Assembly: GCF_004014805.1 (NCBI RefSeq) | Contig: NZ_ATDN01000023.1 | Coordinates: 124,001 to 188,000, forward strand | DNA: 64,000 nt | Source of the DNA: Mycolicibacterium elephantis DSM 44368 | Lineage (GTDB): Bacteria; Actinomycetota; Actinomycetes; Mycobacteriales; Mycobacteriaceae | Reading direction: 5' to 3' | In this document: one piece after another, positions 24,073 through 32,705 of the stretch | Layout of the letters: each line of letters starts with the position of its first letter | Numbering within the stretch: position 1 is the stretch's first letter | Notes under the pieces: model-generated | The model's input: only the letters and a program-made list of their open reading frames with translations | The model's database searches: none | What the model was told of the DNA's origin: nothing | Position numbers and translations under genes: made by a program

Positions 24073-24864
24073 CTAGGACCGGGTCGCAGGCACCGGCATG
24101 TTGAGCCTGTGGTCGGCGGAGGGCACATCGGCGAAAGCCATCGGCCAGGGCGGCTTTCCGTGCTGGACAACCCAGCACGTCCCGGTGGCGTCAAGCGGTG
24201 CGGTGGCGGCGGTCAGGGCCGCGTCGGCGACGATGTCGGGCTCCATCACGGGAACCCCGATCCGTTCGACGAGTCGGCGCCGGTCGCCGAGGACGCCGGT
24301 GTCGGTGATACCCGGGCAGATTGTGTGCACCGCGATGCCCTCCGGTGCGAGGTTGGGCGCGATCGAGCGCATGAAGCCCACCACACCGTGCTTGCCGAGT
24401 GCGTAGACCGCGTCGGGATGCCAGGGCACGAGCCCGGCGAGCGACGCGGTGGCCAGGATGGCTCCTTCGGCCGCATCCTTGCGAGCCCGCAGGGTGCGGA
24501 CAGCCGTGACGGCGCCGAACACCACCCCGTCGAGGTTAACGCCGACCGATCTTCGGTACTCGGCCAGATCGAGCTCGCCGATGTCGCCGGACCATCCAAT
24601 GGTGATGCCCGCGTTGAGGAATGCCAGATCCATGCCGCCGAGCTCTGTGACGCATGCGGCGAACGCGGCGTCGACCTGCTCGGGATCAGAGACGTCGCAC
24701 CGTAGACCCAATCCGCCGAGGGATGCGGCGACGGTCTCGGCGGCGTCACCGTCGACGTCGACCACACACACCCGCATCCCCTCGGCGGCGAACCGCTGTG
24801 CGGCCGCGCGACCGATACCGGAACCTCCACCGGTGATCAACGCGACCCCACCGGCCAACTTCAT
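24073..24864 (-). CDS. Short-chain dehydrogenase/reductase (SDR)
   Basis: 263 residues: LITGGGSGIGRAAAQRF, FLNAGITIGWSG, and catalytic VYALGKHGVVG. The C-terminal ~25 residues (PPWPMAFADVPSADHRLNMP) extend past the usual SDR core, as in several mycobacterial steroid/terpenoid SDRs. It follows the NTF2-like gene by 4 bp, so both are transcribed from the unit behind palindrome E. Confidence 0.92.
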   Translation of the reverse strand: MKLAGGVALITGGGSGIGRAAAQRFAAEGMRVCVVDVDGDAAETVAASLGGLGLRCDVSDPEQVDAAFAACVTELGGMDLAFLNAGITIGWSGDIGELDLAEYRRSVGVNLDGVVFGAVTAVRTLRARKDAAEGAILATASLAGLVPWHPDAVYALGKHGVVGFMRSIAPNLAPEGIAVHTICPGITDTGVLGDRRRLVERIGVPVMEPDIVADAALTAATAPLDATGTCWVVQHGKPPWPMAFADVPSADHRLNMPVPATRS

Positions 24865-24868
24865 TGGG

Positions 24869-25420
24869 TCACCACCGCTCGACGGGTTCGCTCTCCAACT
24901 TCAGCGGCCGCAGGTAGGAGGCGTCTGTCCTGTCCCACTTGCCTTTGATAAAGCCTTTGACGGCACCGGAATTCAGCACAGACGAGTCGCCGCTCATCAT
25001 CCACTCGATGGTGCATCGCCGCAGAGCGATCTTCCAGACACCGTCGCGCCGCTCGAGCCGGTCCAGGTAGCGACCACCCATCAGCGAGACCACCTTGCCG
25101 CCCTTGGACCGCATGGCGCCCATCACGTAGCTCTCGGCATGGGCTTCGTCACCGTTGATCTCACAGGTGTGGGTGGTGATGTTGTGCAGATGATCCTCGA
25201 ACACGGCGCTGTGCGCGGCGTTGGCCCATTCGCCGTACTCGGGGCCGGGCTTGACGGTCGGCCCGTGCTCGTCGACACCGTCTTGCCAGTACACGCTTGC
25301 CATCAGCTCGGCATCGTGACGGTCATGGCCGCGCGCCTGGTTCATCACGCAGTCCAGGATCGCGGCCCGGTCTTCGAGGTACTGCAGGCGCTGCCGCAAC
25401 TGTTCGAGTTCATCGGGCAT
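24869..25420 (-). CDS. SnoaL/NTF2-like fold protein
   Basis: 183 residues of the SnoaL_4/NTF2-like cone fold: an N-terminal coiled helix (DELEQLRQRLQYLEDRAAILDC), then RGHDRHDAELMASVYWQDGVDEHG and a long curved sheet. Members are dehydratases, isomerases (ketosteroid isomerase-like) or small hydroxylase subunits. HDRHDAELM supplies plausible catalytic His/Asp. First gene of a two-gene unit with the SDR, 41 bp from palindrome E. Confidence 0.85.
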   Translation of the reverse strand: MPDELEQLRQRLQYLEDRAAILDCVMNQARGHDRHDAELMASVYWQDGVDEHGPTVKPGPEYGEWANAAHSAVFEDHLHNITTHTCEINGDEAHAESYVMGAMRSKGGKVVSLMGGRYLDRLERRDGVWKIALRRCTIEWMMSGDSSVLNSGAVKGFIKGKWDRTDASYLRPLKLESEPVERW

Positions 25421-25460
25421 CGTCGTGGGTCCTTCCGCGGTGCATTCGAGAGCGTGTCGT

Positions 25461-25476
25461 TTGTACGACTGTACAG
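25461..25476. promoter_or_regulatory. Regulon palindrome E (TTGTACG-AC-TGTACAG)
   Basis: Imperfect copy with the TGTAC/GTACA core intact, between the tetR stop (25484) and the NTF2-like gene start (25420). It would control the NTF2-SDR unit. Confidence 0.72.
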
Positions 25477-25483
25477 CACCCGC

Positions 25484-26131
25484 TTAGCGGTCGGACGCCT
25501 TGCTCCGCCTACGCGACGTCGATGTGCGCTTCCCCGCTGTCGCAGGCGGTTCCACGGAGTCCAAATAGCGTTCGAACGCCTTGATGACCTCCGCGTGCGC
25601 GGTCTTGACGCCGATGCCCTCCTCCAGGTTGAGGAACTTGGGAAGCCCCGAAATCAAAAGCAGCAGAGCGGGTAACGACAGATCGCCGCCCAGCCGCGCG
25701 TTCTTGCCGAACTTCGCGGTGAGCGCCTTCAACTGCACCTTGCGGACGCTCTCGGTCGCCGCGGCGATCTCGGCCCTGATGGACTTGCGATGGTTGCCCA
25801 GCGCCATGAACTCCGTCATCAGCGCGCCGGAGGCCTCGTCCCAGCTGTACTCCCACAGCGCCCGCAGCGGATCGTCGGCGCGCTTCTTCAACGTCTTGTT
25901 CAAAAACTCGAGGTTGCGCGCCGAGTAGCGGCGGATCGCGGCGATGAAGATGTCGTCGAGGGTGGGGAAGTAATACTGCACCAGGCTCGGGGTGACGCCC
26001 GCCTTGGTGGCCAGCGCGCGGTACGTGACGCTGGCGTAGCCCTCGTCGAGCATCATCTTCTCGACGCAGTCCAGTAGCGCATCCCGCGTCTTGGACGTCT
26101 CGGCACCCACGCGGCGTGCAGATGAGGCCAT
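25484..26131 (-). CDS. TetR-family regulator, likely master regulator of the 15.5-26.2 kb cluster
   Basis: 215 residues. The N-terminal HTH reads ALLDCVEKMMLDEGYASVTY, then ALATKAGVTPSLVQYYFPTL; a C-terminal helical ligand domain and a basic tail (KRTSTSRRRSKASDR) follow. ATG 26131 is preceded by GAGGAG, and earlier in-frame starts give unlikely sequence. Its promoter region holds palindrome F, a variant of the site found before all other units of the cluster. It is therefore the best candidate for the protein that binds all six sites, and it probably represses itself. Confidence 0.92.
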   Translation of the reverse strand: MASSARRVGAETSKTRDALLDCVEKMMLDEGYASVTYRALATKAGVTPSLVQYYFPTLDDIFIAAIRRYSARNLEFLNKTLKKRADDPLRALWEYSWDEASGALMTEFMALGNHRKSIRAEIAAATESVRKVQLKALTAKFGKNARLGGDLSLPALLLLISGLPKFLNLEEGIGVKTAHAEVIKAFERYLDSVEPPATAGKRTSTSRRRSKASDR

Positions 26132-26176
26132 GGTCTCCTCGTTCGATCGGCTGCGCACATTCTGACACCTTTTGCG

Positions 26177-26192
26177 CTGTACGGCCGTATGG
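26177..26192. promoter_or_regulatory. Regulon palindrome F (CTGTACG-GC-CGTATGG)
   Basis: The left half-site is identical to the consensus, the right half has two mismatches. It lies 46 bp upstream of the TetR start; autoregulation is inferred. Confidence 0.6.
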
Positions 26193-26375
26193 TGGCTCGG
26201 CTGTCCCTGGTGCCCGGGAACGGCACGGCCCGGGTCGAAGCCGATTCGGGGACTGGATTCTGCGAACCGCCGCCCAAACATAACCGAGGCTCCGGCGCTA
26301 CTATCAAGATCGCACCGGGCCTGCACACGGACGGCGAGCCGTCGGGTCCACTGAAAAACATGTGCGGTGGAGACG

Positions 26376-29165
26376 ATGGCAGACCTGGGTCGGGGGCAGC
26401 GCCTACTCGGCCGTGCCGGTGAGTGCGACGCGTTGCGCAGCCTGCTGGCCGACGTCGGGTCGGGCACCAGCCGGGTTCTACTGCTGCGGGGCGAGGCCGG
26501 TGTCGGGAAGTCCGCCCTGCTCGATTACATGGTGTCGCAGGCAGTGGACTTTAACCGTGTCCACGTGGCGGGCGTGGAATCCGACATGGAACTCGCGTTC
26601 GCCGGTTTGCAGCAGCTGTGCGCACCGCTGATGATCCACGCCGACGAGTTGCCGAAGCCGCAAAGCGATGCGCTGGCCGTGGCATTCGGCCGCGGGGTGG
26701 GGCCGACGCCGGACCGCTTCCTGGTGGGGCTGGCGGTGCTGAGCCTGCTGGCGGTCGCCGCGAACGCTGAACCGTTGTTGTGTGTCATCGACGATGCGCA
26801 GTGGCTCGACCAAGTCTCGATCCAGACGTTGGCTTTCGTTGCGCGACGGCTGATGGCCGAACCGGTTGCGTTGATCTTCGCCGCCCGGCCCGGCTCCGCG
26901 GACGCGCTGGCCGGACTCGAAGAGCTGCCGATCGACCCGCTGTCGATCAGCGACGCGCATGCATTGCTCGATTCCGTGGTCAGGGCGCCGATCGACGAAC
27001 GGGTGCGCGACCGCGTCGTCGCCGAGACCAGGGGCATTCCGCTGGCGCTGCTCGAGGTGCCGCGCAACGTTCCCGCAAGCGAGCTCGCCGGTGGCTTCTG
27101 GAACCCCGGATTGCGCCCGTCGGTCGGACAGATCGAAGAAGGGTTCGTCCGCAGAATTCAGGCGCTGCCGGCAGAGACCCGCCGGCTGCTGTTGGTCGCG
27201 GCCGCCGAGCCGGTGGGCGACGCGGCGCTGTTCCTGCGAGTGGCGGCGCAACTCGACATTCCCGTCGACGCATTGGCTCCTGCCGAGGCCGCGGGTGTGA
27301 TCGAGTTCGGGCCGCGGATGCGGTTCCATCACCCGCTGGTGCGCTCGGCCGCATACCGTGCCGCCGATCTGGCCGACCGCCGCGCCATCCACGCTGCCCT
27401 CGCCGACGCCACAGATCCGCAGTTCGACCCGGACCGCCGGGCCTGGCACGCCGCCAACGCCGCCGCCGGACCCGACGATGCGGTGGCCGCCGACCTGGAG
27501 GCGTCGGCAGGCCGGGCGCAAACTCGTGGCGGCGTCGCGGCCGCCGCGGCGTTTCTCGAGCGTGCGGCGGGGCTGACGTCGGATCCGGCGCATCGGGCGG
27601 CGAGGGCGATCGCGGCCGCACAGGCGAAACGGGAAGCGGCGGCACCGGAGGCCGCTCATGAGCTGCTCGCGGTCGCCGAGCTCGGTCCGCTGTCCGAACT
27701 GCAACGGGCGCAGATAGCCCGGCTGCGGGCTCAGATGGAATTCGCCCGCAGTCGCGGAGGCGACCCAGGAGCGCCACCCCTGGTTGAGCCCGCGGCACAG
27801 CTGCTCGACGCGGCGCGTCGCATCGAAGAGCTCGACGACGAACTGGCCCGAGACGCCTACCTCGAAGCGCTCGCCGCCGCCATGTACGCCGCACGCCTTG
27901 GCGAGCCGGCCACGATGACCGCAGTGGCCCACGCGGCATGCGCTGCGCTGGGCCGAGCGCCGAAGCTGGACCGGCCGACCGACCTGCTGCTGAGCGGCAT
28001 GGCGAATCGGATCGCCGACGGTGTAGCTGCCGGCACCGACCCGATGCGCACCGCGCTGGAGCTGATGTGCGCACAGGAACAGCAGAACCAGGGCCAGTCT
28101 CTGCGATGGATGACGTTGGGGCTGGCCATCGTTCAGGAGTCGGCGACCGGTGAACTCTGGGACGACGAGCTCTACCTCCAGCTGGCCAGCGACGTCGTTC
28201 GGCAGGCTCGCGACGCCGGTGCGCTGGCCGTCCTTCCCTCCGCCCTCGCGTACCGCGCCGGTGTCCATGTGTTGGCCGGTGAATTCGCCACGGCGGCAAC
28301 GCTTATTGAGGAGGCCGCGTCGATCACCGCGTCGACAGGTTATGCCCCGCTGCGTTACCACGCGTTGTCCTTGGCGGCGTGGCAGGGAGATCCGTCCACC
28401 GCGGACCTGCTCGAGTCGGCCGCCGCGGAAGCAACCGCAAGGGGAGAGGGCCGGGTGCTGGGACTGACCGGGTACCTCGCCGCGATCCTCTACAACGGTC
28501 TGGGCCGGTACGACGAAGCGTTCGCCAGCGCGCAGCGGGCGTGTGAGTTCGAGGACCTCGGGTTCTTCGGTTGGTGTCTGATGGAGCTCATCGAAGCGGC
28601 GGTGCACACCGGGGCGCAAGAGGTCGCCGCAGCGGCGTTGGACCAGATGCGGAAGCGCACCGAATCCAGCGGAACCCATTGGGGCTTAGGCGCTCTGGCG
28701 AGCGCACAGGCACTGCTGGCCGACGACGCTTCGGCCGACCGCCTGTTCACCGAGGCCATCGGACATCTGGAATGCACGCACATCGCGGTTTTCCTGGCCC
28801 GTGCGCATCTGCGCTACGGCGAATGGCTGCGCCGGATGAACCGGCGCGTCGACGCCCGCAACCATCTCCACGAGGCTCATGAGATGTTCACCCGGATGGG
28901 CGCGGACGCGTTCGCCGAACGCACCCGCAGGGAACTGATCGCGACCGGCGAGAAGGCTCGCAAGAAGACCGGCGACTCCGGTGACGAGCTGACGCCCCAG
29001 GAAGCGCAGATCGCGCGGTTGGCCAGCGAAGGTCTGACGAATCAGGAGATCGGCGCGCAACTGTTCATCAGCACCCACACCGTCGAATGGCACCTTCGCA
29101 AGGTGTTCGTCAAGCTCGGCGTCACGTCACGGCGACAGCTCCGCACGATCTCCTGGGCCAGTTAG
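26376..29165 (+). CDS. Large ATP-binding LuxR-family regulator (LAL type)
   Basis: About 929 residues. An AAA/STAND ATPase module with Walker A RGEAGVGKSALL and Walker B LLCVIDDAQWLD is followed by a long helical, TPR-like middle and a C-terminal LuxR HTH: LTPQEAQIARLASEGLTNQE, then ISTHTVEWHLRKVFVKLG. LAL regulators act as ATP-dependent activators that sense metabolites. ATG 26376 has GGTGGAG just before it; GTG 26367 is an alternative. It lies between the TetR cluster and a nitroreductase/ECF-sigma group whose promoters share a 13-bp element; a link is possible but unproven. Confidence 0.93.
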   Translation: MADLGRGQRLLGRAGECDALRSLLADVGSGTSRVLLLRGEAGVGKSALLDYMVSQAVDFNRVHVAGVESDMELAFAGLQQLCAPLMIHADELPKPQSDALAVAFGRGVGPTPDRFLVGLAVLSLLAVAANAEPLLCVIDDAQWLDQVSIQTLAFVARRLMAEPVALIFAARPGSADALAGLEELPIDPLSISDAHALLDSVVRAPIDERVRDRVVAETRGIPLALLEVPRNVPASELAGGFWNPGLRPSVGQIEEGFVRRIQALPAETRRLLLVAAAEPVGDAALFLRVAAQLDIPVDALAPAEAAGVIEFGPRMRFHHPLVRSAAYRAADLADRRAIHAALADATDPQFDPDRRAWHAANAAAGPDDAVAADLEASAGRAQTRGGVAAAAAFLERAAGLTSDPAHRAARAIAAAQAKREAAAPEAAHELLAVAELGPLSELQRAQIARLRAQMEFARSRGGDPGAPPLVEPAAQLLDAARRIEELDDELARDAYLEALAAAMYAARLGEPATMTAVAHAACAALGRAPKLDRPTDLLLSGMANRIADGVAAGTDPMRTALELMCAQEQQNQGQSLRWMTLGLAIVQESATGELWDDELYLQLASDVVRQARDAGALAVLPSALAYRAGVHVLAGEFATAATLIEEAASITASTGYAPLRYHALSLAAWQGDPSTADLLESAAAEATARGEGRVLGLTGYLAAILYNGLGRYDEAFASAQRACEFEDLGFFGWCLMELIEAAVHTGAQEVAAAALDQMRKRTESSGTHWGLGALASAQALLADDASADRLFTEAIGHLECTHIAVFLARAHLRYGEWLRRMNRRVDARNHLHEAHEMFTRMGADAFAERTRRELIATGEKARKKTGDSGDELTPQEAQIARLASEGLTNQEIGAQLFISTHTVEWHLRKVFVKLGVTSRRQLRTISWAS

Positions 29166-29184
29166 CGCTGCGCAGACCACGTAG

Positions 29185-29197
29185 TTCCAAGGGCTCG
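29185..29197 (+). promoter_or_regulatory. Shared element TTCCAAGGGCTCG, copy 1
   Basis: 13-bp sequence 26 bp before the nitroreductase start. It matches 12 of 13 bases with the copy before the ECF sigma gene at 29932-29944, in non-coding DNA both times. Confidence 0.4.
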
Positions 29198-29222
29198 ATC
29201 TCGGGCCGCGGACACCACGCTG

Positions 29223-29894
29223 GTGAGCATGAACGTTTACCAAGCGGTCGAAAGCAGGCGGGCGGTGCGCGGCTTCCTTGACCGGCCGGTACCCGTGGAA
29301 GTCCTGCGGCGCGTGTTGGCCGCGGCCACCTTCGCGCCTTCGGGATCCAACCTTCAGCCGTGGCACATCTACGTGGTCACCGGCGCACCGCTGTGTCAGC
29401 TCAAGAAGCTGGCCACCGAACGGGTCACCGCCGGAGATCCGTGGGACGAGCGGGAATTCGAGATGTATCCCCGCGACTTGAAGTCGCCTTACCGCGAGCG
29501 GCGATCCGCATTCGGCCGGGAGCGCTACAGCGCGCTGGGCATCGAGCGCGAAGACTGGGAAGCCCGACAACGCGCGGCGATCGCCAACTGGGACTGCTTC
29601 GGCGCCCCCGCCGCCCTGTTCTGCTACATCGACCGCGACCTCGGCCGGCCGCAGTGGGCCGACCTCGGCATGTACCTGCAGACCGTCATGCTGCTGCTAC
29701 GGGCCGAAGGGCTCCACAGTTGCCCACAGATGGCCTGGTCACAGGTCCGAAGGACCGTCGCCGACATCGTGTCACCACCGGACCACCTGATGCTGTTCTG
29801 CGGCATGTCGATCGGCTACGAGGACCCCGCCGTCGAATACATCCGCACCGGCCGGGCGGCTCTGGACGAGACGGCCACGTTCATCTCGGACTAG
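29223..29894 (+). CDS. Nitroreductase-family flavoprotein
   Basis: 223 residues: AVESRRAVRGFLDRPVPVEVL, AATFAPSGSNLQPWHIYVV (FMN-binding N-terminal part), and a late LMLFCGMSIGYEDPAVE (C-terminal part). It resembles the longer nitroreductases annotated as nitrobenzoate or quinone reductases, with an inserted 'YRERRSAFGRERYSALGIEREDWE' lid. Distinct from the nitroreductase at 20022. Possibly activated by the LuxR-type regulator upstream. Confidence 0.88.
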   Translation: MSMNVYQAVESRRAVRGFLDRPVPVEVLRRVLAAATFAPSGSNLQPWHIYVVTGAPLCQLKKLATERVTAGDPWDEREFEMYPRDLKSPYRERRSAFGRERYSALGIEREDWEARQRAAIANWDCFGAPAALFCYIDRDLGRPQWADLGMYLQTVMLLLRAEGLHSCPQMAWSQVRRTVADIVSPPDHLMLFCGMSIGYEDPAVEYIRTGRAALDETATFISD

Positions 29895-29931
29895 CACCGC
29901 CCCTACGGACCACGAACCGCCGACTACGGAC

Positions 29932-29944
29932 TTCCAAGGGTTCG
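29932..29944 (+). promoter_or_regulatory. Shared element TTCCAAGGGTTCG, copy 2
   Basis: Second copy of the 13-bp element, 59 bp before the ECF sigma factor start. A nearby CCACG also occurs close to both copies. Confidence 0.4.
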
Positions 29945-30003
29945 GTTGGCCCGCGCGACGACAAGTCTGATCTTGACCAGTACATCGACTCGGGAGGTTT
30001 CCC

Positions 30004-30588
30004 ATGACGGATCGAGACCAGGCCGCGCGCTTCACCAGGGAAACCGAACCGCTCTTCGATGTCCTGGCACGAGGCGCGCGGCGACTCGCCCGCAGCGATG
30101 CCGACGCCGACGACCTGCTGCAGGACACCCTGTTGCACGCATACACCGGGTTTCACACCTTCCGAGAGGGCACCAACCTCAAGGCGTGGCTGTTTCGCAT
30201 CCTCTACCACCGATGGATCAGCACGCACAGGGCCAAACAGCGTCGGCCCGTGGAGGTTTCGGTCGATGTGCTCACCGAGCACGAACTGGCCCGTCACGGC
30301 GGCCGCCTGCCCTACGGCCAGCGGTCCGCGGAGACCGAAGTGCTCGATGCGTTGCCCGACTTCGACGTCAAGACCGCCATGGCTGCGCTGCCCGAGGGTT
30401 TCCGGGAGGTGGTCTTCTACGCCGACATGCAGGGCTACACCTACGCCGAAACCGCCGAGCTGCTGAACATCCCGATGGGCACGGTGATGTCGCGGGTGTC
30501 GCGGGCTCGAAACCGGCTGCGCACCGCCTTGACCCACGTTGCTTCTGGCAACGAGGACTTCGCCACCGACAAAACGTGTATCGCCTGA
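30004..30588 (+). CDS. ECF RNA polymerase sigma factor (SigH/SigE-like)
   Basis: 194 residues with sigma region 2 (DADADDLLQDTLLHAYTGF, FREGTNLKAWLFRILYHRWI) and region 4 (ALPEGFREVVFYADMQGYTY, ETAELLNIPMGTVMSRVSRAR), strongly resembling mycobacterial SigH-type ECFs. No anti-sigma gene follows; an SDR gene starts 13 bp later. SigH-type factors normally pair with a zinc anti-sigma factor (RshA type), so control here must differ or be encoded elsewhere. It leads a five-gene operon. Confidence 0.92.
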   Translation: MTDRDQAARFTRETEPLFDVLARGARRLARSDADADDLLQDTLLHAYTGFHTFREGTNLKAWLFRILYHRWISTHRAKQRRPVEVSVDVLTEHELARHGGRLPYGQRSAETEVLDALPDFDVKTAMAALPEGFREVVFYADMQGYTYAETAELLNIPMGTVMSRVSRARNRLRTALTHVASGNEDFATDKTCIA

Positions 30589-30601
30589 GAGGGGAATGGA
30601 A

Positions 30602-31318
30602 ATGGAACTGACCAATCACACCGCGCTGATCACCGGCGGCACCGGCGGTATCGGCTTGGCCTGCGCACGCCTGTTCGCGGCCGAAGGCGCCTCGGTGCTC
30701 ATCACCGGCAGAGATCGCGACCGCGGACACGCGGCCGCGGAGGCGATCGGGGCACGCTTCATCCAGGCCGACCTCTCGGATCTGGACGCCGTGAAAAGCC
30801 TTGTACGGCAGGCCGGCGACGTCGACATCCTGGTCAACAACGCGGCCAGCTTTCCGGGAGCGCCCACGATCGAACAAGACATCGACTCGTTCGAGAAGAC
30901 GTTCGACACCAACGTCCGCGGAGCGTACTTCCTCGCCTCCGGTCTGGTGCCCGGCATGCTCGACCGCGGGCACGGCTGCATCGTCAACGTCACCAGCATG
31001 GTCGCGTCCAAAGGCGTTCCCGGCGCATCCACCTACAGCGCGTCAAAGGCCGCTGTGGAGTCGCTGACCCGCACGTGGGCCGCCGAGTTCGGCGGGCACG
31101 GCATCCGCGTCAACAGCGTCGCGCCCGGACCCACCAAAACCGAAGGCGTGGCGGCGGAGTGGGGCGAGACCAACGAGGAGCTCGGCCGCGCCCTGCCGTT
31201 GGGCCGCACCGCAGATCCTGAGGAGATCGCCGCCGCGGTGCTGTTCCTCGCCTCGCCTCGCGCCAGCTTCATCACCGGCTCCACCCTGCACGCAGACGGC
31301 GGCGGCAGTGCCGTCTGA
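30602..31318 (+). CDS. Short-chain dehydrogenase/reductase (SDR)
   Basis: A 238-residue classical SDR: LITGGTGGIGLACARLF, LVNNAASFPG, VNVTSMVASKG and catalytic TYSASKAAVES. ATG 30602 is chosen because GAGAGGGG lies 7 nt upstream; ATG 30596 would be too close. Second gene of the ECF-sigma operon. Confidence 0.92.
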   Translation: MELTNHTALITGGTGGIGLACARLFAAEGASVLITGRDRDRGHAAAEAIGARFIQADLSDLDAVKSLVRQAGDVDILVNNAASFPGAPTIEQDIDSFEKTFDTNVRGAYFLASGLVPGMLDRGHGCIVNVTSMVASKGVPGASTYSASKAAVESLTRTWAAEFGGHGIRVNSVAPGPTKTEGVAAEWGETNEELGRALPLGRTADPEEIAAAVLFLASPRASFITGSTLHADGGGSAV

Positions 31319-31364
31319 GCCTGCCATCTGAAACCTGCCATCTGAGACCGAGGAGGAGTGACCG

Positions 31365-31775
31365 ATGTCCAAGGAATACGACCCGTCCTGGCAGAACGCG
31401 TTGACGGTGGTGCAAGAGGTCACGCCGCCGTTCATCCCGCAAGGTGCGCACGCGATGACCGTCGTCGTCGAGTACCCGCCGGGCAGCGCGGGCGCCCCAC
31501 CGCACCGGCACCCGGGCGGACCGGCGTTCGGCTACGTGCTCGACGGCGAGATGCTGTTCGAGCTCGAGGGTGACCCGCCGCGCGTGGTCAAGGCCGGTGA
31601 GGCGTTCTGGGAACCCGGCGGCGACGTCATCCACTACTCGGACGCCAACAACCGCGACGACATGAACTGCCGGTTCCTGGTCACCATGCTGTGCGTGCCC
31701 GATCAGCCGATGCTGGTCCTCGTCGACGACGAGGAACTCGCCGCCCGCAAGCACCTGCGCATCGGCCGGGGCTGA
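31365..31775 (+). CDS. Cupin-domain protein
   Basis: 136 residues with cupin motif 1 (PPHRHPGGPAFGYVLDGEMLFELEG, of which HRHPGG supplies two His ligands) and motif 2 around EAFWEPGGDVIHYSDANN. It is of the quercetinase-like single-domain type found beside ECF sigma operons and may detoxify reactive species or isomerise a small metabolite. Preceded by a strong GAGGAGGAG ribosome-binding site. Confidence 0.87.
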   Translation: MSKEYDPSWQNALTVVQEVTPPFIPQGAHAMTVVVEYPPGSAGAPPHRHPGGPAFGYVLDGEMLFELEGDPPRVVKAGEAFWEPGGDVIHYSDANNRDDMNCRFLVTMLCVPDQPMLVLVDDEELAARKHLRIGRG

Positions 31776-31780
31776 TCACG

Positions 31781-32677
31781 ATGTCCAGAATTCTTCTGCA
31801 GAGCACGATTTCGGCTGATCCCGACGACTGGGACATCAGCAGGTTCTCGCTGCTGGCCGCCGAGTTGCGGGCAGCCGGGCACGAAGTGGTCGCGCGCAAC
31901 CGGACCAGCGGCACCGGCGACGACCCCGTGCTGCGCCGACTCGACGAAATGGACTTCGACCAGCTGTGGCTGATGGCCGTCGACGTGGGCGGCGGCCTCA
32001 GCGGCGCCGATGCCGACGCGATCCTGAGGTTCCGGTCAAACGGCGGCGGGGTGCTCACCGCCCGCGACCACCAGGACCTGGGCTGCTGTCTGCTGCGGCT
32101 GGGTTCGGTCGGCCGCGTCAACCAGTTCCACGACCCGACCGTCGATCGGAGACATCTGTGCGACGACAAGGACACCCCGACCATCTCCTGGCCCAACTAC
32201 CACTCCGGCGCCAACGGCGACTACCAACCCGTACTCACCGAGATGCCCGCGCACGAACTGCTGCGCACCGACCGCACGGAGAGCGGGCGCATCGAATGGT
32301 TCCCCGCGCACCCGCACGAAGGCGCGGTGTGCGCCACGGTGCCGTTCGCGACCGTGCTCGCCCAAGGCCGAAGCACCGCGACAGGCCGCCGGTTCAACCT
32401 CGCTGTCGCGCTGGACGGTGAAACCGGCCCCGACGGACGGCCGATGGGGCGCGCGCTCGCCGAGTCTACGTTTCACCACTTCGCCGACTACAACTGGGAC
32501 GTCGACCGCGGTGCGCCGTCGTTCGTGTCCGAGCCGCCCGGCAGCCAGATCAAGGCCGATCCGCGGCGGCTGGCCGTCTTCACCGATTACGTCCGCAACC
32601 TGGCGAGTTGGCTGCATCCCGCGGCGGTGGCGCCTGTGGAAGCCGACGATGAGTTCGGGTCGTTGAGCCGGTCATAA
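31781..32677 (+). CDS. Uncharacterised protein, ThuA/amidotransferase-like
   Basis: 298 residues. A Rossmann-like N-terminal part (MSRILLQSTISADPDDW, LAAELRAAGHEVVAR, FDQLWLMAVD) is followed by FRSNGGGVLTARDHQDLGCC, reminiscent of class I glutamine amidotransferase/ThuA-like folds; the Cys pair GCC might be the nucleophile region. I do not recognise a named family. It lies 5 bp after the cupin gene and before DUF899, inside the ECF-sigma operon, and is likely part of the same stress or detoxification response. Confidence 0.65.
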   Translation: MSRILLQSTISADPDDWDISRFSLLAAELRAAGHEVVARNRTSGTGDDPVLRRLDEMDFDQLWLMAVDVGGGLSGADADAILRFRSNGGGVLTARDHQDLGCCLLRLGSVGRVNQFHDPTVDRRHLCDDKDTPTISWPNYHSGANGDYQPVLTEMPAHELLRTDRTESGRIEWFPAHPHEGAVCATVPFATVLAQGRSTATGRRFNLAVALDGETGPDGRPMGRALAESTFHHFADYNWDVDRGAPSFVSEPPGSQIKADPRRLAVFTDYVRNLASWLHPAAVAPVEADDEFGSLSRS

Positions 32678-32705
32678 CCTGCACACGAAATGCAGGAGGA
32701 GACCG

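Noticed and set aside
26478..28679. A 733-codon open frame on the minus strand antisense to the LuxR-type gene
   Set aside because: Long antisense frames are expected at this GC content; it has no recognisable domain and overlaps a gene with clear ATPase and HTH motifs.
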